A stretch of DNA of 52,933 bases from Teratosphaeria epicoccoides (lineage: Eukaryota; Ascomycota; Dothideomycetes; Mycosphaerellales; Teratosphaeriaceae): assembly GCA_021401465.1 (NCBI GenBank), contig JADDMT010000165.1:1-52933 (forward strand), read 5' to 3'. The notes beneath the pieces are model-generated. The model did not search any database and was not told the origin of the DNA. It was given only the letters and a program-made list of their open reading frames with translations. A program made the position numbers and the translations under genes. The stretch's first letter is position 1. The number at the start of each line of letters is the position of its first letter. Shown piece by piece: positions 30,103 through 41,785 of this stretch.

Positions 30103-30422
30103 GAGGTGGTCGTGAGATGGCATGGCACGGCGGACAGCCTGCGCTTGTAATGCTTCTAACAGAACGAGGTATGAGGCAAATTTGAGCATGTTGACCGGCG
30201 GTCTATGCATTAAGGGCGTCACCACAAGGACGAACGCACGTTATCGATACGATGCATAGAGTGACGACGTCCCTGCAAGCAAATGAGACGCTTGTCCTAT
30301 GCTCGGCGATGTGGCGAACCACCAGCAATAAGACTGAATATGTTCTAAGAATCCTACCTATGCTTGAGTCTTGTATCAGAAACCAATCCGGCTACGAACT
30401 TCCAGTGCAGCACCACAACCAT
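30103..30422. other. Intergenic between convergent genes, no gene seen
   Basis: Separates the end of the CCDC124-like gene (plus) from the end of the unknown spliced gene (minus). No element was recognised. Confidence 0.35.
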
Positions 30423-30884
30423 CTAAAGACCAGCAATGTCATAGTCTTCCTTCATCCCGTTCATTGCCGCTCTTTCCTCGTCCAAGTCCTTGCCAACCTC
30501 CAAGAAGTGCATCGGCCACGACACAACCATCCAGCTAGACCAGGTCGGCGGAATCTGTGCTTCCAGGGCGATCTCTGGACTGGTGAGGTCGGAGGCTTCC
30601 TGGCACGTACTGGCTGAGTTGCGTTTCAGATCGTGAAACGATCGGGAAGCTTACAGACCTCGTGACAGGTGATGCAGATGCCGTCGTCATCGAGCATCTG
30701 CTTGGGGTGGGATAGCTAGAGCGAGAAAGCTGTGGACAGGTCGGGGGTGTGCGTGGGCCGTTTGGCTTACGAGACGTTCGAGCTCGATTAGAGGACGGAG
30801 GCGATATATTTTGCCAGTACGCAGTATGACGCGCGCGGGCTCGGTGTGTACAGAGGAGCCACCACGGGTGGTTCTGAAGCCAGC
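30423..30884 (-). CDS. Unknown small spliced gene, 5' end unresolved
   Basis: Three exons can be joined: 30884-30771, 30715-30655 and 30613-30423 (stop TAG 30425-30423), with introns of 55 bp (GTAAGC...CTCTAG) and 41 bp (GTAAGC...CTCAG). The joined frame is coherent: GFRTTRGGSSVHTEPARVIL then RTGKIYRLRPLIELERL, LSHPKQMLDDDGICITCHEV, EASDLTSPEIALEAQIPP, WSSWMVVSWPMHFLEVGKDL and DYDIAGL. CITCHE contains a CxxCH pattern, which may be chance. No ATG is in frame: the first exon shown begins at an acceptor (ATCACAG), so at least one upstream exon near 30900-31150 is missing from this model. The unspliced frame on the same strand (from 30930) looks much less protein-like. I do not recognise the family; the acidic C-terminal third is the most convincing coding part. 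Confidence 0.5.
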
Positions 30885-33225
30885 CTGTGATTCTGTTGGT
30901 CATGACTGGCATACTACGATGGTCGCTCATGAGAGTCCTCCCTGGCTATATCTGGTATACTGAAGCTTTGCGGGAGGACGTGTAGTCCGAGGATGCCGGA
31001 TATACGCGCGAGGCAGTCGGTATGGCTGAGTGCTCAAGGCATCGCGAAACGCATCTCAATCATCGCTAAGACCTCTTCACTTCGGCAAGTTGGAGGCTTG
31101 CGACAAAAGAGTCACTCTACGCAAATCGCAGTGGTTATCTGGTTGACAAGATTCGCTCGAGCAGTGGCGCTGCGCTGATTCGATGCAGCTGATGGTCGCT
31201 CGAGCAGCATTTGAGCGGGGACTTCGCGCTCGGTGACTTCAGATAGCTGTGCCTGTCTAACAACACACTCATGGACCCGCGACCTGATTATTCGTACACA
31301 GCGGATCCTACGTCAAGCAGGGCGGGAGCGGTCAATCGAAAGAATCCTGGCTGTTGACGGAAGTCAAATGCCTTGGATCGTTTGAATCGCCAGGCGATTT
31401 CGTAGGCGCCCCATCGTGATTGACTTTTTTGTTTCGATGCGAGAATGGTTGCTGAGTGCAGCCGGGTACGGTGCACTCGAGCGCATCTGACCTGCCAGGC
31501 GATTCTCCCATTCTCGACAGCCCTCGCGACTTGAGCAGGGCACCATGGTGCGATGGGGCATCAGTCGACCATGCAAATTCACCATCGACGCGAGGGCCCG
31601 TCGGATCATCGAAAACTATGGTCATATGATCAGATGTCTCTGGCTCTCTCGTGCCGTGTCGAGCCCCTCCGATCATGCTTGGCGGCTGCGTACCGTGATA
31701 GCAGAATGTGCCGCTCGGGACGCAGATGCAACCCTGTTGGCAGGTGCGCCTACCACGGCCCAAAGGAGTACCATACGCCAACTTATTGATGAAAATGGAC
31801 CATTGGGTGAGAATCTTGGACACTGGTGGCTCTTCAAGGCCGTTGCCGTGACACAAAGCGGCCGCCGCAGCTCTTTGATTGTCTGTGGCGGATGTGCGTT
31901 CTTGAGGACAGCCTGCAAGCCTGATCGACAAGGAGACGCCACGGGCCTAGTCGTCATGGTCACCAGAACAAGGCTCGCCTTGAGGTGGCGATGCAGCGCT
32001 TTCGAATGTCGTCGACGACTGCCATGGCGCTGTGAAATGATTGTGGCGTATATGCTGGATGCCACTGGCGGCTGCTGATGGCTGTTTCTGCGTTGCCCTC
32101 GTCTACTAGCACCGGCGTGCCAAAAGGCAGTAGCAGGTATCGAGGCACAAGTTGATATAGATTTGTAGTACTGGGCCGGCGACCAGGGTGAGCAGGTCCA
32201 TGTATGGCGGCACCCGGCGCTGAGACAGATGATGCCGTGCTCGGCCCGTGTCTCGAATTGGCGGACTGGCCCATTTCTGTCTGGGGACCAGCTAGTATAC
32301 ATGGTCGAATTCCATGCATACTTTGCCGAGAATTCCACCAGCGTGCACGTGCTGGACAGACGTTGCATGTGTGATGAGATGAGTCGTGGAACTTGGAGAC
32401 CACGAGGACGGGACCAAGGGACGCAAGCGGCAGACAAGCTTCGACAGCATGCAGGGATGTCGACGGGTCTTGGCGATCCCGTGGTGAGATGCAGGTACCG
32501 AAGCAGCCACATCCTGGTTCGCTCCGGTCTCGCCTGCCTGTTTGAATCTTGGCGTGACACTCGAGTGCTCGGGCGTCGACGGATGGAATAATTAACGGGT
32601 ATCTGTGCATTGTGATTACGGATGGAATTAATAATAATGGGTATCTGTGCATTGTGATTCCATGTTGGGCTCCCTTGGCCCCTCGATCTCGATCGATCGG
32701 GCGCAATTGTGATGCCAAGTAGCCACTGCGGAATTGGTGTGATTGTTCCGGCAAGACAAAACGTCCGCCCATGCTACTTTGGGATCCGCACGTATCTATC
32801 TCTGGCGGTCGGAAGAGTCTGACTACTATCGACGGCGGACATGGATCGCTGGTCCGAGAGCGCAGACGCACTCGCAGCTTGGAGCTTCGCGATGCTTGCG
32901 CTGCCGCCAAGCACCGACGCGAGCAGTCTCGAGGCGCTGAATCATGATTACACTCTTGCACGCGCCGGGCCGTGGGAAAATGGTCGTCGGAAGCATCAGG
33001 TGTGTTTTTTCTTCTTCTAAGTTTGACCGCATTGTTATAATTACGTTGCCCGGGTCCCAACACTCGTCCAATGTACTCCCTGCGCGCCCACCTGCGCGCC
33101 TGACCCCGCTGGTGCTCGCGTATGGCACCTGTGCCGTCGCTTTAAAGCTGGAGGAGGTACGCGAAAGGCGCAGGAGTGCGCTGTGGCGCCTTACGCGAGA
33201 CGTGAGGGATCCAGAGTCTGTCGAC
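30885..33225. other. 2.3-kb region without a supported gene
   Basis: Several open frames of 180-370 codons overlap here on both strands (for example 31332-31931 and 31960-33063 minus), but they compete with each other and show no domain. One of them contains CTVPGCTQQPFSHRNKK, which resembles the start of a C2H2 finger but lacks the second His. A short tandem duplication lies at 32581-32661. The right end is the promoter of the large GTPase-RING-patatin gene. Confidence 0.35.
32581..32661. repeat. Two-copy tandem duplication, about 40 bp
   Basis: The segment starting GGATGGAATAATTAA and ending GTGATTAC is followed immediately by a second copy starting GGATGGAATTAATAATAA and ending GTGATTCC. 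The two share the block GGGTATCTGTGCATTGTGATT exactly and differ by a few bases and a small length change in the AT part. Looks like replication slippage or an old footprint; no function evident. Confidence 0.85.
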
Positions 33226-36200
33226 ATGGCAGATCATTCGAAGCATGAGTCCGACTCGTCCGACTCGGAGCGCCGTGATTCTCCCGCCGAGGACTGTGAA
33301 GACGATCGCTGTTCGGGTCCACAGCCGCCCATTTGGCATTGTGTGGACTGCGACAGCTCATACTGCAGGTATGTGCGATGACCACATGAGAGAGCCATCT
33401 CCTCGGCGAGCTTCACTCACACAACACAGCGACTGCTGGCCACGGCAGGGACCACACAAGCCGAAAAAGAAGGGTCGAGATGGTGTGCCACATGAGAAGA
33501 CCAACCCAGCGGTTGTGCGTCGTCTGAAAGACATCCTGCACCCGACGCGGGTGGCCAATGAGATCCACAAGCTGCACGAGGATGACGAGTCCACCAAGTG
33601 GTTTGGCGTCACCAAAGACAGCTCGGGCCGGCCAAATTTCGAGGACTACGGCCGCTATGCCAGCTTGATGTCCTCCATCTCTCCCATCGAGAGCATGGGG
33701 AATCGCTATCCTCAGCTTGTATCGTTCATCGGCGTCACGAACGCAGGGAAGTCGACGCTGATCAAGCTGCTTGTCAATCACGAGGCCGAGAACACCACTG
33801 CGCAGAACCGCATTATGTTTCCTTCGCCGGTGGTCGGCAGTGTCGTGAATGACTCGGTGCCCACGTCCGGCGATGTGCACTTGTATGCGGATCCTGCAAC
33901 ACACGCAGAGCAGCTCCCCATTCTGTTTGCAGATTGTGAAGGGTTTGAAGGAGGCGAGCGCATCCCGCTTGGTGCAAAGGCGAAGAAGCAATTGCTAGCC
34001 AAGGACGATCCCCGCTCCGGCCATGTGCACACGAGAGCGATCGAATGGGCCAACACGGAGGAAACCCGACAAAGAGAGTATGCTGTCACCGCTCTTTATC
34101 CCAGGCTTCTCTACACTTTCTCGGATTGTGTAGTGTTTGTACTTCGTAATGCGAAGACCTTCCAGTCGGCGGTGTTGACGAAGCTGCTGGAGTGGGGTGT
34201 CGCAGCTCTGGAGAAGTCGATCAACCAGCCGGCGCTGCCACATTGCATTGTAGCGCTGAACGGGTCAGATCCTTCGGTGGACGAGAAGGAGTGGGGCATC
34301 GATTTTGCTACTCAGAGTTTGTTGCTGACCATCAAGAGTGCTTTGGATCCTGTGGAAGGCGTGCCACGATTTCGTCAGCTGGCCGAGCATTGGAGATCAC
34401 TAGGAAAACACATCTACACCATTGAAGATCTCATTCTGCGATATTACAGCTCATTCAAGGTCATACGAATACCCGCCAAGCCGCGCTATATGACCATCAA
34501 CGAGCAGATCGGCAAGCTTCACGGCATGATCAGGAGCAACTGCGAGGATTCATTCCGCGTGAAGCGGAGAGCGCGCATGTTGAGCAATGCAGACGAGCTC
34601 AACGTCTACCTCCAAAGCGGTTTCGATCATTTCACACAGCATCTTGATGTCCCGTTCAACTTCATGCAGATTTCCCTGCTGCGCAACCCTATCCCAAACG
34701 ACTTCGGCGGGCACATTCTTCAGCTTTGCAGTACAATCAGCTCGCGGCAACCAACTCTACAGCCGGCGAGAGTAGCCTGGATGTTCGAAAAGCTGAGTGT
34801 CATGCTGGCTTCGTGCGTTCTGCTGGACTGTGCTCGCTTCCGGAAGGGTCAGGTGGATGAGCTGTTTGGCAACTACGAGAAGTTCTTCGACTATGCTATG
34901 GGCGAATATCTCGAGATGCATTACCCGTGCGCCTATGTCAGCTCAGATGGCACGAGGCGGTGTGAGCTGGTGAAAGCTCGTCACCAGACCAAGGGCCATC
35001 AGGATCAAAAAGGCATCATTGCCGCTGGCGACTACGAGGCGGCTTTTGATGCAGCTTTTGCCGAGTCATGGAAGGCTCAGCTGCGTTTGGCTGTCGAGAC
35101 GATCCATCGCGACTTTTCCTATGAGCTGGACATGGCTTCGCAGACCGAAGATATGCAGGCGATTCCTGAAGAGCGTATAGCTCTGGATCTGCACATCGAA
35201 CATCTCAATCAGTTCTTCGAGCATGTTGGCCCTGCAACGTCCATCTGCAGTCATTCCACTTGCTTCTGTTGTCTCATGGATGTGCCAGAGCATCCTCTGC
35301 CGTGCGGACATGTCCTATGCACAGCATGCATCAGAGCATACGGCAAGCAGTCGAAGACCTCGGTCTCACTCCCATGCTGTCCTCTGCACAGAGAAGCGAC
35401 AAAGTGGACAAGACCGGCAATGGTGAGATTCAAGCCCGCTGGCGCCGGCGTCCGAGTGCTGTCCCTGGACGGCGGCGGCGTCAGAGGTGTGGTTCAGTTG
35501 GAGGTGCTCAGGGCCATTGAGATGGCCATGGGCGGTCACCTACCAGTGCAAGCGTTCTTCGATCTCATCGTTGGCACTGGAACGGGAGGACTGATCGCGC
35601 TTGGGTTGTCGCTGAAGGATCGAACCGTGTCGTCTTGCATCGACATGTTCGCGGCAATTTGCGACCATGCTTTCACCCCGAGGATGAAAGGCGTGCCAGT
35701 CGTCAGTCAAATCGCCAAGCTGTTAAGTAGTGGTCCCAGGTACAAAACAAAGCCACTGCATGCAGCACTCAAAACTGCATTCACTGAAAAGGAGGATCTC
35801 TTCGGATCCACTAATAAATTGCGCCCTGGAGCCCGTGTAGCAATGACATCGACAAGCGTCACTGAACGTGAGTCGATTCTCCTGGCTAGTTACAGACGAC
35901 CAGACGATCTCGTCCCGGTCTACTCTTTCGAGCGGCCCCATGAGCCCGACATGGAGTTGAAAATGTGGGAGAGCGTAGCTGGAGCGCTGGCGACACCAAA
36001 CTTTTTTAAACCATTCAATCACCATTCCAAGACGTACCTAGATGGTGGGCTGCGCTGTCCAAACCCGTCCTTCATCGCGGATCGCGAGCGAAGGCTTATT
36101 TGGCCCGACGTCGATGAGCCAGATCTCTTTCTGTCACTGGGAACGGGCCAGAACAGGATGACAGTGCTGCAAAAGTTGACCGACAAGCCTCGAGACTCTG

Positions 36201-38316
36201 TCGCGTCATCCCTCATTCCTGAACCAGGGCAGACTGCAGAGGAAGCACGAAAAGCGTCTGGACGTCGACGCAACAAGCGCTTGGATGATGTTCTCGATGC
36301 GGAGCTGGCCTGGGTTGACTTCAGGTCATACGCAGTGAAGGAGAGAAATGAAGCCAGGAGTAGGCGTTTCATCCGATTCAATCCCGATCTCGACAAAGAT
36401 CCTTCCGCTCAAGATGACAAGAAAGACATGACGCATTTGCAACTGAGTGTTCGAAGACGCTTGCAAACCCCTCACAGGATGGCGGCTTTACGCAACGTTG
36501 CTCACCGGCTCATCGCATCATCGTTCTACCTTGATTTACAGACGAAGGCGACTGCCGAGAAGAGCGAGCAGGTATGCACCGGGGCGTTGTCTTGTCGTTT
36601 CGAGGATGATAGTCCGGAAATTCGGGCACTCGGCAAGATCCTCGAGAGCTGCCAGACAGAAGATTTCGAGCCATATTTCTCTGTCTGGCCTGACGCCAAG
36701 GACGATCATTTGCATTACGAAGTCCCTGTCACAATGGAAGCCATACGCGCGATGACCGAAAGCGGCGTCTTCGGTATCCCGAGCGTATACATACCGCTCC
36801 GGGATGAGTCGAACCCCACGCTGATCACTCTGTTCCTCTCAGCACACGACGGCCTCGAGCCAAACGGCTTCCCGATCTCTGGCTTTCCCAAAGTGCTGCT
36901 AGGCAGCCCTAAACAGACTGTGGAGAAGCCACGACGGCCGGTCCGAGCAGGCTCAGAGCAATCGCACAACTCGCCTCGACGGCTTAAAGTGCGATCAGCG
37001 GGGTCAGATGCCATTTCGCTGAACGGCTCCATAGGGAGGCACAGCACTGACGAGTCGTGGCAAGCGCTGCAAGCCAAGCTGGCGCATGCGTCTGCAAATG
37101 GTAAGTCTGGTGATCTCGTCACTGTCGTGTCTCTCAGCATTGACGCTCCACGGTGTTTCGCAATACAATCGCAACACGTTACTGACGAAATGCCTGTAGG
37201 TGCACCAAAGATGTCACTTGCAGAGCTTATCGCTCAGCACCAAGGCGGCGGTGGCTCAAGCATAAAACAGCGGACCAACCGCTTCTGGACTTACATCGGC
37301 AACAATCACATGGTTCAGCATCCAGAGATGTACAGCGCCGAGGAAATTGCGAAATATGCTGTCAACCAAGGCTCTCGAACTCCTGAAGTCTACACCAACC
37401 CGAGTATGACCAACGCATCAACAATGTCCAGCGATGGCACACCTCCACATGACCCAGGTGCCCAGGAGCAGGAACTGTTGAGGAGGATGGAGCGGGACTT
37501 GGCCTACCAGGCCGAGGTTGCAACAGGTTCGCAGCGACATCAGGAGCACAAACTCCAGAACCCCACGGCTAGACATCCTATCAATAGCATTCACGAGAGT
37601 GAAACCGAAGAGGACGATGACATTTCAAACTATAGCGGCCTCGAGGACGAGGCGCAGGTAGCGAAAGCAAGTCCCGTCGTACAGGTAAGCCCAATCCTCA
37701 CCCAGCGGGCGGCCCCGCGGTCGCAAAAGGGTCAAAAAAGAAGTGCGCACAAACGACTCTCGGGGTCTCTCGACTCGCTCCTCGGATTGTATCATAGAGA
37801 AGGCAGCATATATTGACGAATTGCCTTTGTTGAGCCAGCTGCCACATCCATATCCTACTCGCTCCTCGAGCAAACACGAGATACCCAAACAAAACAATTC
37901 AAACGCCATCTCATCAATATCAAGAGGTCCTGAGAGTCCTGCAACGAACGGCACCAACGGCCATCATAGCTCTGCCAAGCGGAGTCTCGTTGACGACGCG
38001 GTGTTGACTGCTTTACCTGACCAAAGGTACGTCGATGTCATTCCCGTCCTTGCTGCATTCTACCCGTGCCCGCTCCGATTTGGCGCTACTGCAGCGAGTC
38101 AGCGTCTGGTCCGTGAGACGCTTGTGCCGCTTTTTGTTCCTTAGCGCGAGAAACCAATACATGTGAACTAACGGCTTCCGTTGCAACCCTAGCTCGGTCT
38201 CGGCGCTTGATCGGTGGTTAGCAGCACAACGGGGTACGAAGCCGCTGCGAGAGAAGAGCAGTAAGAGCAGTGGCGGGCTGAATGTCGTTGATGAAGAATC
38301 GGAAGAGTCGGCATAA
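33226..38316 (+). CDS. Giant multidomain protein: B-box-like finger, GTPase, RING-like finger, patatin (5 exons)
   Basis: Exons 33226-33368, 33430-37100, 37200-37684, 37800-38026 and 38193-38316 give 1549 aa. Introns: 61 bp (GTATGT), 99 bp (GTAAGT...GTAG, a multiple of three without stop), 115 bp (GTAAGC) and 166 bp (GTACGT...CCTAG). Domains in order: B-box-like CVDCDSSYCSDCW (39-51), created by the first splice; GTPase with P-loop GVTNAGKST (149-157), DxxG as DCEG (216-219) and a possible G4 ALNGSD; helical middle; RING-like finger C659xxC662, C673GH675, C678xxC681, C697CPLH; patatin with oxyanion loop DGGGVRG (728-734), nucleophile elbow GTGTG where the Ser is Gly765, and DGG (919-921); disordered acidic tail. 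Patatins cleave lipid acyl esters, but the missing Ser suggests a dead or altered enzyme. The G domain is closest to dynamin/GBP-like GTPases. The combination suggests a sensor or immune-type protein (inference). Exons 4-5 are the least certain. Confidence 0.85.
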
Positions 38317-38726
38317 TGGTACGATGAAGTGATGTGATTGCATGGCGACTGGATTCTTGGCTTCTTGTATACCCAATCTTGTGGAGCGTCTGAAGACGAC
38401 GATCTTGGCGTTTTTTTTTTCACACGTGTACATTATAAGGCCGGGCTGTTGGTATAGATTCCATTGCAAGCGTTCGTGGTGAATCCCAAGAATACTCGTC
38501 GTCACGACTTTGCGCCGGGAATGAGCGAGCATCTCCCCCCCACTGAGATTGCCCAAGTATGCCGCCATGTGTCATACTGTCGCGGGCTGGCGACACATTG
38601 TTGCTCTCCAAAGGTAGATGGAGGTGTCCGCCACTGAGTGTTCGGGTCTTCCAGGTTGGCGCAGACAGCGGTCAGCCGTGCCAATAGTGTGTTCCAAGAA
38701 GTCAGCGCAGCTTGCCTAGGCCACCT
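38317..38726. other. Intergenic between convergent genes, no gene seen
   Basis: Lies between the 3' ends of the GTPase-RING-patatin gene (plus) and the next minus-strand gene. Holds a T run at about 38410. No element was recognised. Confidence 0.35.
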
Positions 38727-39424
38727 TCACCGCTCATAGGCCATGGGTGCAGCAGGACGTGTCCATCCCCGATTTTTCCTCTGGCTCCTCTTTCTGTAGC
38801 CTCTATCCATGCTCGCCTCGTCGTCTTCAAGCACCACGCTCTCCTTTCTCATCCTGATGCCTTTCCGGGTCTCCTTGAGCGGCTCGCCAAACCTCGGGTC
38901 TAGAATGGCTGGGTCCTCCTCTGGTGGCAAAGTCACCGAGACCATGCCGAAATAGTAATCTAATACCTCTGGATAGCGTAAACAACTCCTCCGCCAGTCC
39001 TCGTCGACTCCTGCTTTGTAGTTTGCATTGGCCTGGTGGATTTGAGTCTGTAAGATATGCAGCTGCGACGGGTGTATTGGAGGATTTCCTTGCCAGCGCT
39101 GATAGAGGGTGAAGCAAGGCAGAGTCTGTAAGCACGCGATATGATTGGCATATCTAGTGGCTCGAAGCTGCTGGAAGGTTTCTATGACTTGAATGCGGGC
39201 ATGTTCCACCACCCAATCGCTACTTCGTTAGCAAGCTCCAGGAGCCGTGCCGCTCGTGGCCAAGAGACCTACCGAATGGCTCGCATGCCGTTCCACCTCT
39301 TCTCGGCCTGGTCTACGGCCAGCTCGAGTCTCTGGCCTTCATGAGGGCATTCTGGGAAAGGAGGAGCGCCACAGATAGCGCATGATGCTTCTATGTCTGC
39401 TGGGAGTCCGCCACCGGGATCCAT
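38727..39424 (-). CDS. Conserved fungal protein with N-terminal Cys motif, 2 exons
   Basis: Exons 39424-39273 and 39222-38727 give 215 aa; the 50-bp intron has donor GTAGGT, perfect branch GCTAAC and acceptor CGAAG. The N-terminus has ASCAICGAPPFPECPHEGQ, a CxxC...CxH set that could bind zinc, followed by a helix LELAVDQAEKRW. After the splice: SDWVVEHARIQVIETFQQL, a helical block, then RYPEVLDYYFGMVSVTLPPEED, and a basic tail (RKRSQRKNRGW). I recall this arrangement from uncharacterised proteins common in filamentous ascomycetes, but no function is known to me. ATG 39424 is chosen because it has a good context (GACATGG) and precedes the Cys motif; the frame further upstream has no ATG. Confidence 0.78.
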
Positions 39425-40489
39425 GTCAGCTCCGGGTACAGAGGCTGCATCTGCGTATGCGGAGGTCCGGAGCAGGTGCAAGGATGAGTATGTCTACCAC
39501 AATATACAGTGCGCAGTGGACCTGCGTGACAGTGGTGACACCATGTGGATGAAGTTGAAATCGAGGTGGAAGTATTATGTATCACGTGGAGCTTGCCGTC
39601 ATGATCACTGACTATTGCTCTGCTAGCGTCTGCATCAGAGCTATCCGCGTGTCCCCATCATCTCCCTGCTGGCCGTGCGAGGCGGCCTTGGTCCTGCAGT
39701 AAGTCGTGTGTCTGATTGGGCTGTCTTGCAGCAGATGCGTTGGCGGTTGACCGGCGTCTCCACGTGCAGTGGTACTGTGGTGGACCATCGGCATCTCTTG
39801 AGCCGAATAGGTATGATCTTGTGTGAGCTTCTTTACTGTGTCTGCTATCGGCCTACATGCGTGTGACTGGAGGGTCTTGATGGCGACAATCGGCATTGTA
39901 AGGCCACAACGCACTTTCCGGGAAGATCCGTGCATAGTTCGTCACCTGTAACATGGGATGGCTGAACGACAACACTTCATTCGTGCGTGTGATATCATCG
40001 CAGACGCTCACCTCTCTTCCGACACGTTCAGTTCGTATTCGCAAGCTGATACCGACAGGTGCCTGGTCGCCGGAGCCATCATCATCAGCCGCCGACACCA
40101 TGAGCGCCTTAGGCCCCTGGATGCAGACCCTCAAGAAGCACGAATGACAAGCTCTCTGAATTTGTATGCATGACTTAGGTCATGATAAGATGCGTTGTGT
40201 TCACCTCAAGAAAGGCTATGTACGAAACCTTGCGATGCCCTCGGGCCCCACAGGCAAAATTAAACCTTACCTTATGGTAAGAGTCAATCGCTCAACAGCC
40301 ATCAGCTTCAGCTTCCTGTGAATCGGTAACCGAAAGGCACCTATGCTGTGTTGAAGATTCTCCACCACCAAAATCAGATTCCAGCTTCCCCATAGACAAA
40401 TGCATCGAGGATCAGGTAGACTGCTCGTGGCAGGAGCAAGTGGCCGATGGTCTTGGCCAGATCCAATTGCGGCATGGTTTACAAATCGC
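39425..40489. other. Intergenic, no gene seen
   Basis: About 1 kb between two minus-strand genes. It holds only short open frames with poor composition. The promoter of the Cys-motif gene must be at the left end and the 3' UTR of the LEU2 gene at the right end. Confidence 0.4.
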
Positions 40490-41785
40490 CTAAGCCTTCA
40501 GCAACCTCCTTACTTCTAACTGTATAGCCTCACTCATCTCCTTTGTCCCAGCCTTGCCTCCCAGATCTCCTGTCCGCACTTCAAGCCCACCGTCGGCGTC
40601 GTTGTCCAGCACTCTCTCCACGGCCTTTTCTACCACTTCAGCTTCCCGGTGCATGTTGAAGCTGTATCTCAACATCAACGCCAAACTCAGCACCTGTGCC
40701 ACTGGGTTGGCAAGACCCCTGCCAGAGATGTCGGGGGCAGAACCATGCACAGGCTCGTAAAGACCGAGGACGCCACCTACGGAATTACGGCCAAGTTTGC
40801 TGTCCTGAGTTGCTGGCGATGGTGGAGCCCCAGCCAGGGAGGCTGAGGGCAGCAGACCCAATGAGCCCGTCAACCCGCCCGCCTCGTCCGAGAGGATGTC
40901 TCCGAATGTGTTGTCCGTCAGGATGATTCCATTGAAAGCAGTCGGCTTCGTGATCAGCAACATGGCAAGGCTGTCCGCCAATTGGTCGCGGATCTGCACT
41001 TTGGGAAACTCCTTTTCAAAGATCTCGTGGACAATGCGCCTCCAGACTCTGCTACTCGCCAGGACATTCGCCTTATCTGCACTCCATACCGGAAGAGGTG
41101 GATCGTGTTGCATAGCGAGCGCTCCCGCTACTCTCGCTACTCGCTCGATTTCCGACCGACGATACTCCCACGGGTCGCAGCCATAGTCCGCTTCTTCGAT
41201 CTTGTTACCAAAGTAGGCTCCGCCACAATTTTCGCGGATTAGGACGAAATCCACGCCAGATATGAGCTCAGCTTTGACCGGCGATCGCTCAATGAGAGCC
41301 TTGGATGCAAAATTACAAGGCCGAAGGTTGGCAAAAATCTATTTATTATCAGGCAGAACGCCGCAGTGGTCCATGTCTCTTATCGAGCTTACCTCCATCC
41401 TTTGCCGTATTCTGAGCAGTCCGCTCTCAGGGTTCGGCTGTATAGTACCCCATTCAGGGCCACCTGCGCTGCCAAAGAAAACGGCATCGGCGACTGTGCA
41501 TTTCGACAGAACTTCCTCCGTCACAGAGTCCTTGTGCTTATCAAGACTCGATCCACCGCATAAGTCGAAGTCACGCTCAAAATGCGCACCGGTGCATTCC
41601 TCAATGATGTCGAGAACCTTCAGGGCCTCGGTGACTACCTCTATCGATAGCAGGTCAGTAAATGTCTCGGTCAAAAGGTAACCCTCTGCCCATCACTACT
41701 GACCTGGGCCAATATGATCACCGGGGAGCACTAGGATTTTGCCGGCCTTGGGCGCACCACTGCTACCGTTAAGTGTCGCCATCAT
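40490..41785 (-). CDS. LEU2: 3-isopropylmalate dehydrogenase (leucine biosynthesis), 3 exons
   Basis: Oxidatively decarboxylates 3-isopropylmalate with NAD+, the third step of leucine synthesis. Exons 41785-41704, 41640-41393 and 41338-40490 give 392 aa (two adjacent ATGs, 41785 and 41782). Introns are 63 bp (GTCAGT, branch TTACTGAC, CGATAG) and 54 bp (GTAAGC...AAATAG). The splices rebuild the family: KILVLPGDHIGPEVVTEALKVL across intron 1 and QRMEIFANLRPCNFASKALI across intron 2. Further motifs: FFGSAGGPEWGT, the active-site VLIRENCGGAYFG, the metal/NAD signature NTFGDILSDEAGGLTGSLGLLPSASL and LYEPVHGSAPDISGRGLANPVA. A small insertion (GAPPSPATQDSKLGRNSVGG) follows PSASL, as in other filamentous fungi. 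No disabling change seen. The gene is the last housekeeping gene before the repeat-rich end. Confidence 0.94.

Noticed and set aside
31332..31931. 199-codon minus-strand frame with a C2H2-like piece CTVPGC...FSHR
   Set aside because: The second His is missing, the rest is not protein-like, and an opposite-strand frame overlaps it.
31960..33063. 367-codon open frame on the minus strand
   Set aside because: Overlaps competing frames on both strands, has no domain, and its internal repeat of 13-14 residues only reflects the 40-bp DNA duplication at 32581-32661.
39612..40173. Short open frames between the Cys-motif gene and LEU2
   Set aside because: Poor composition and no splice-supported continuation.
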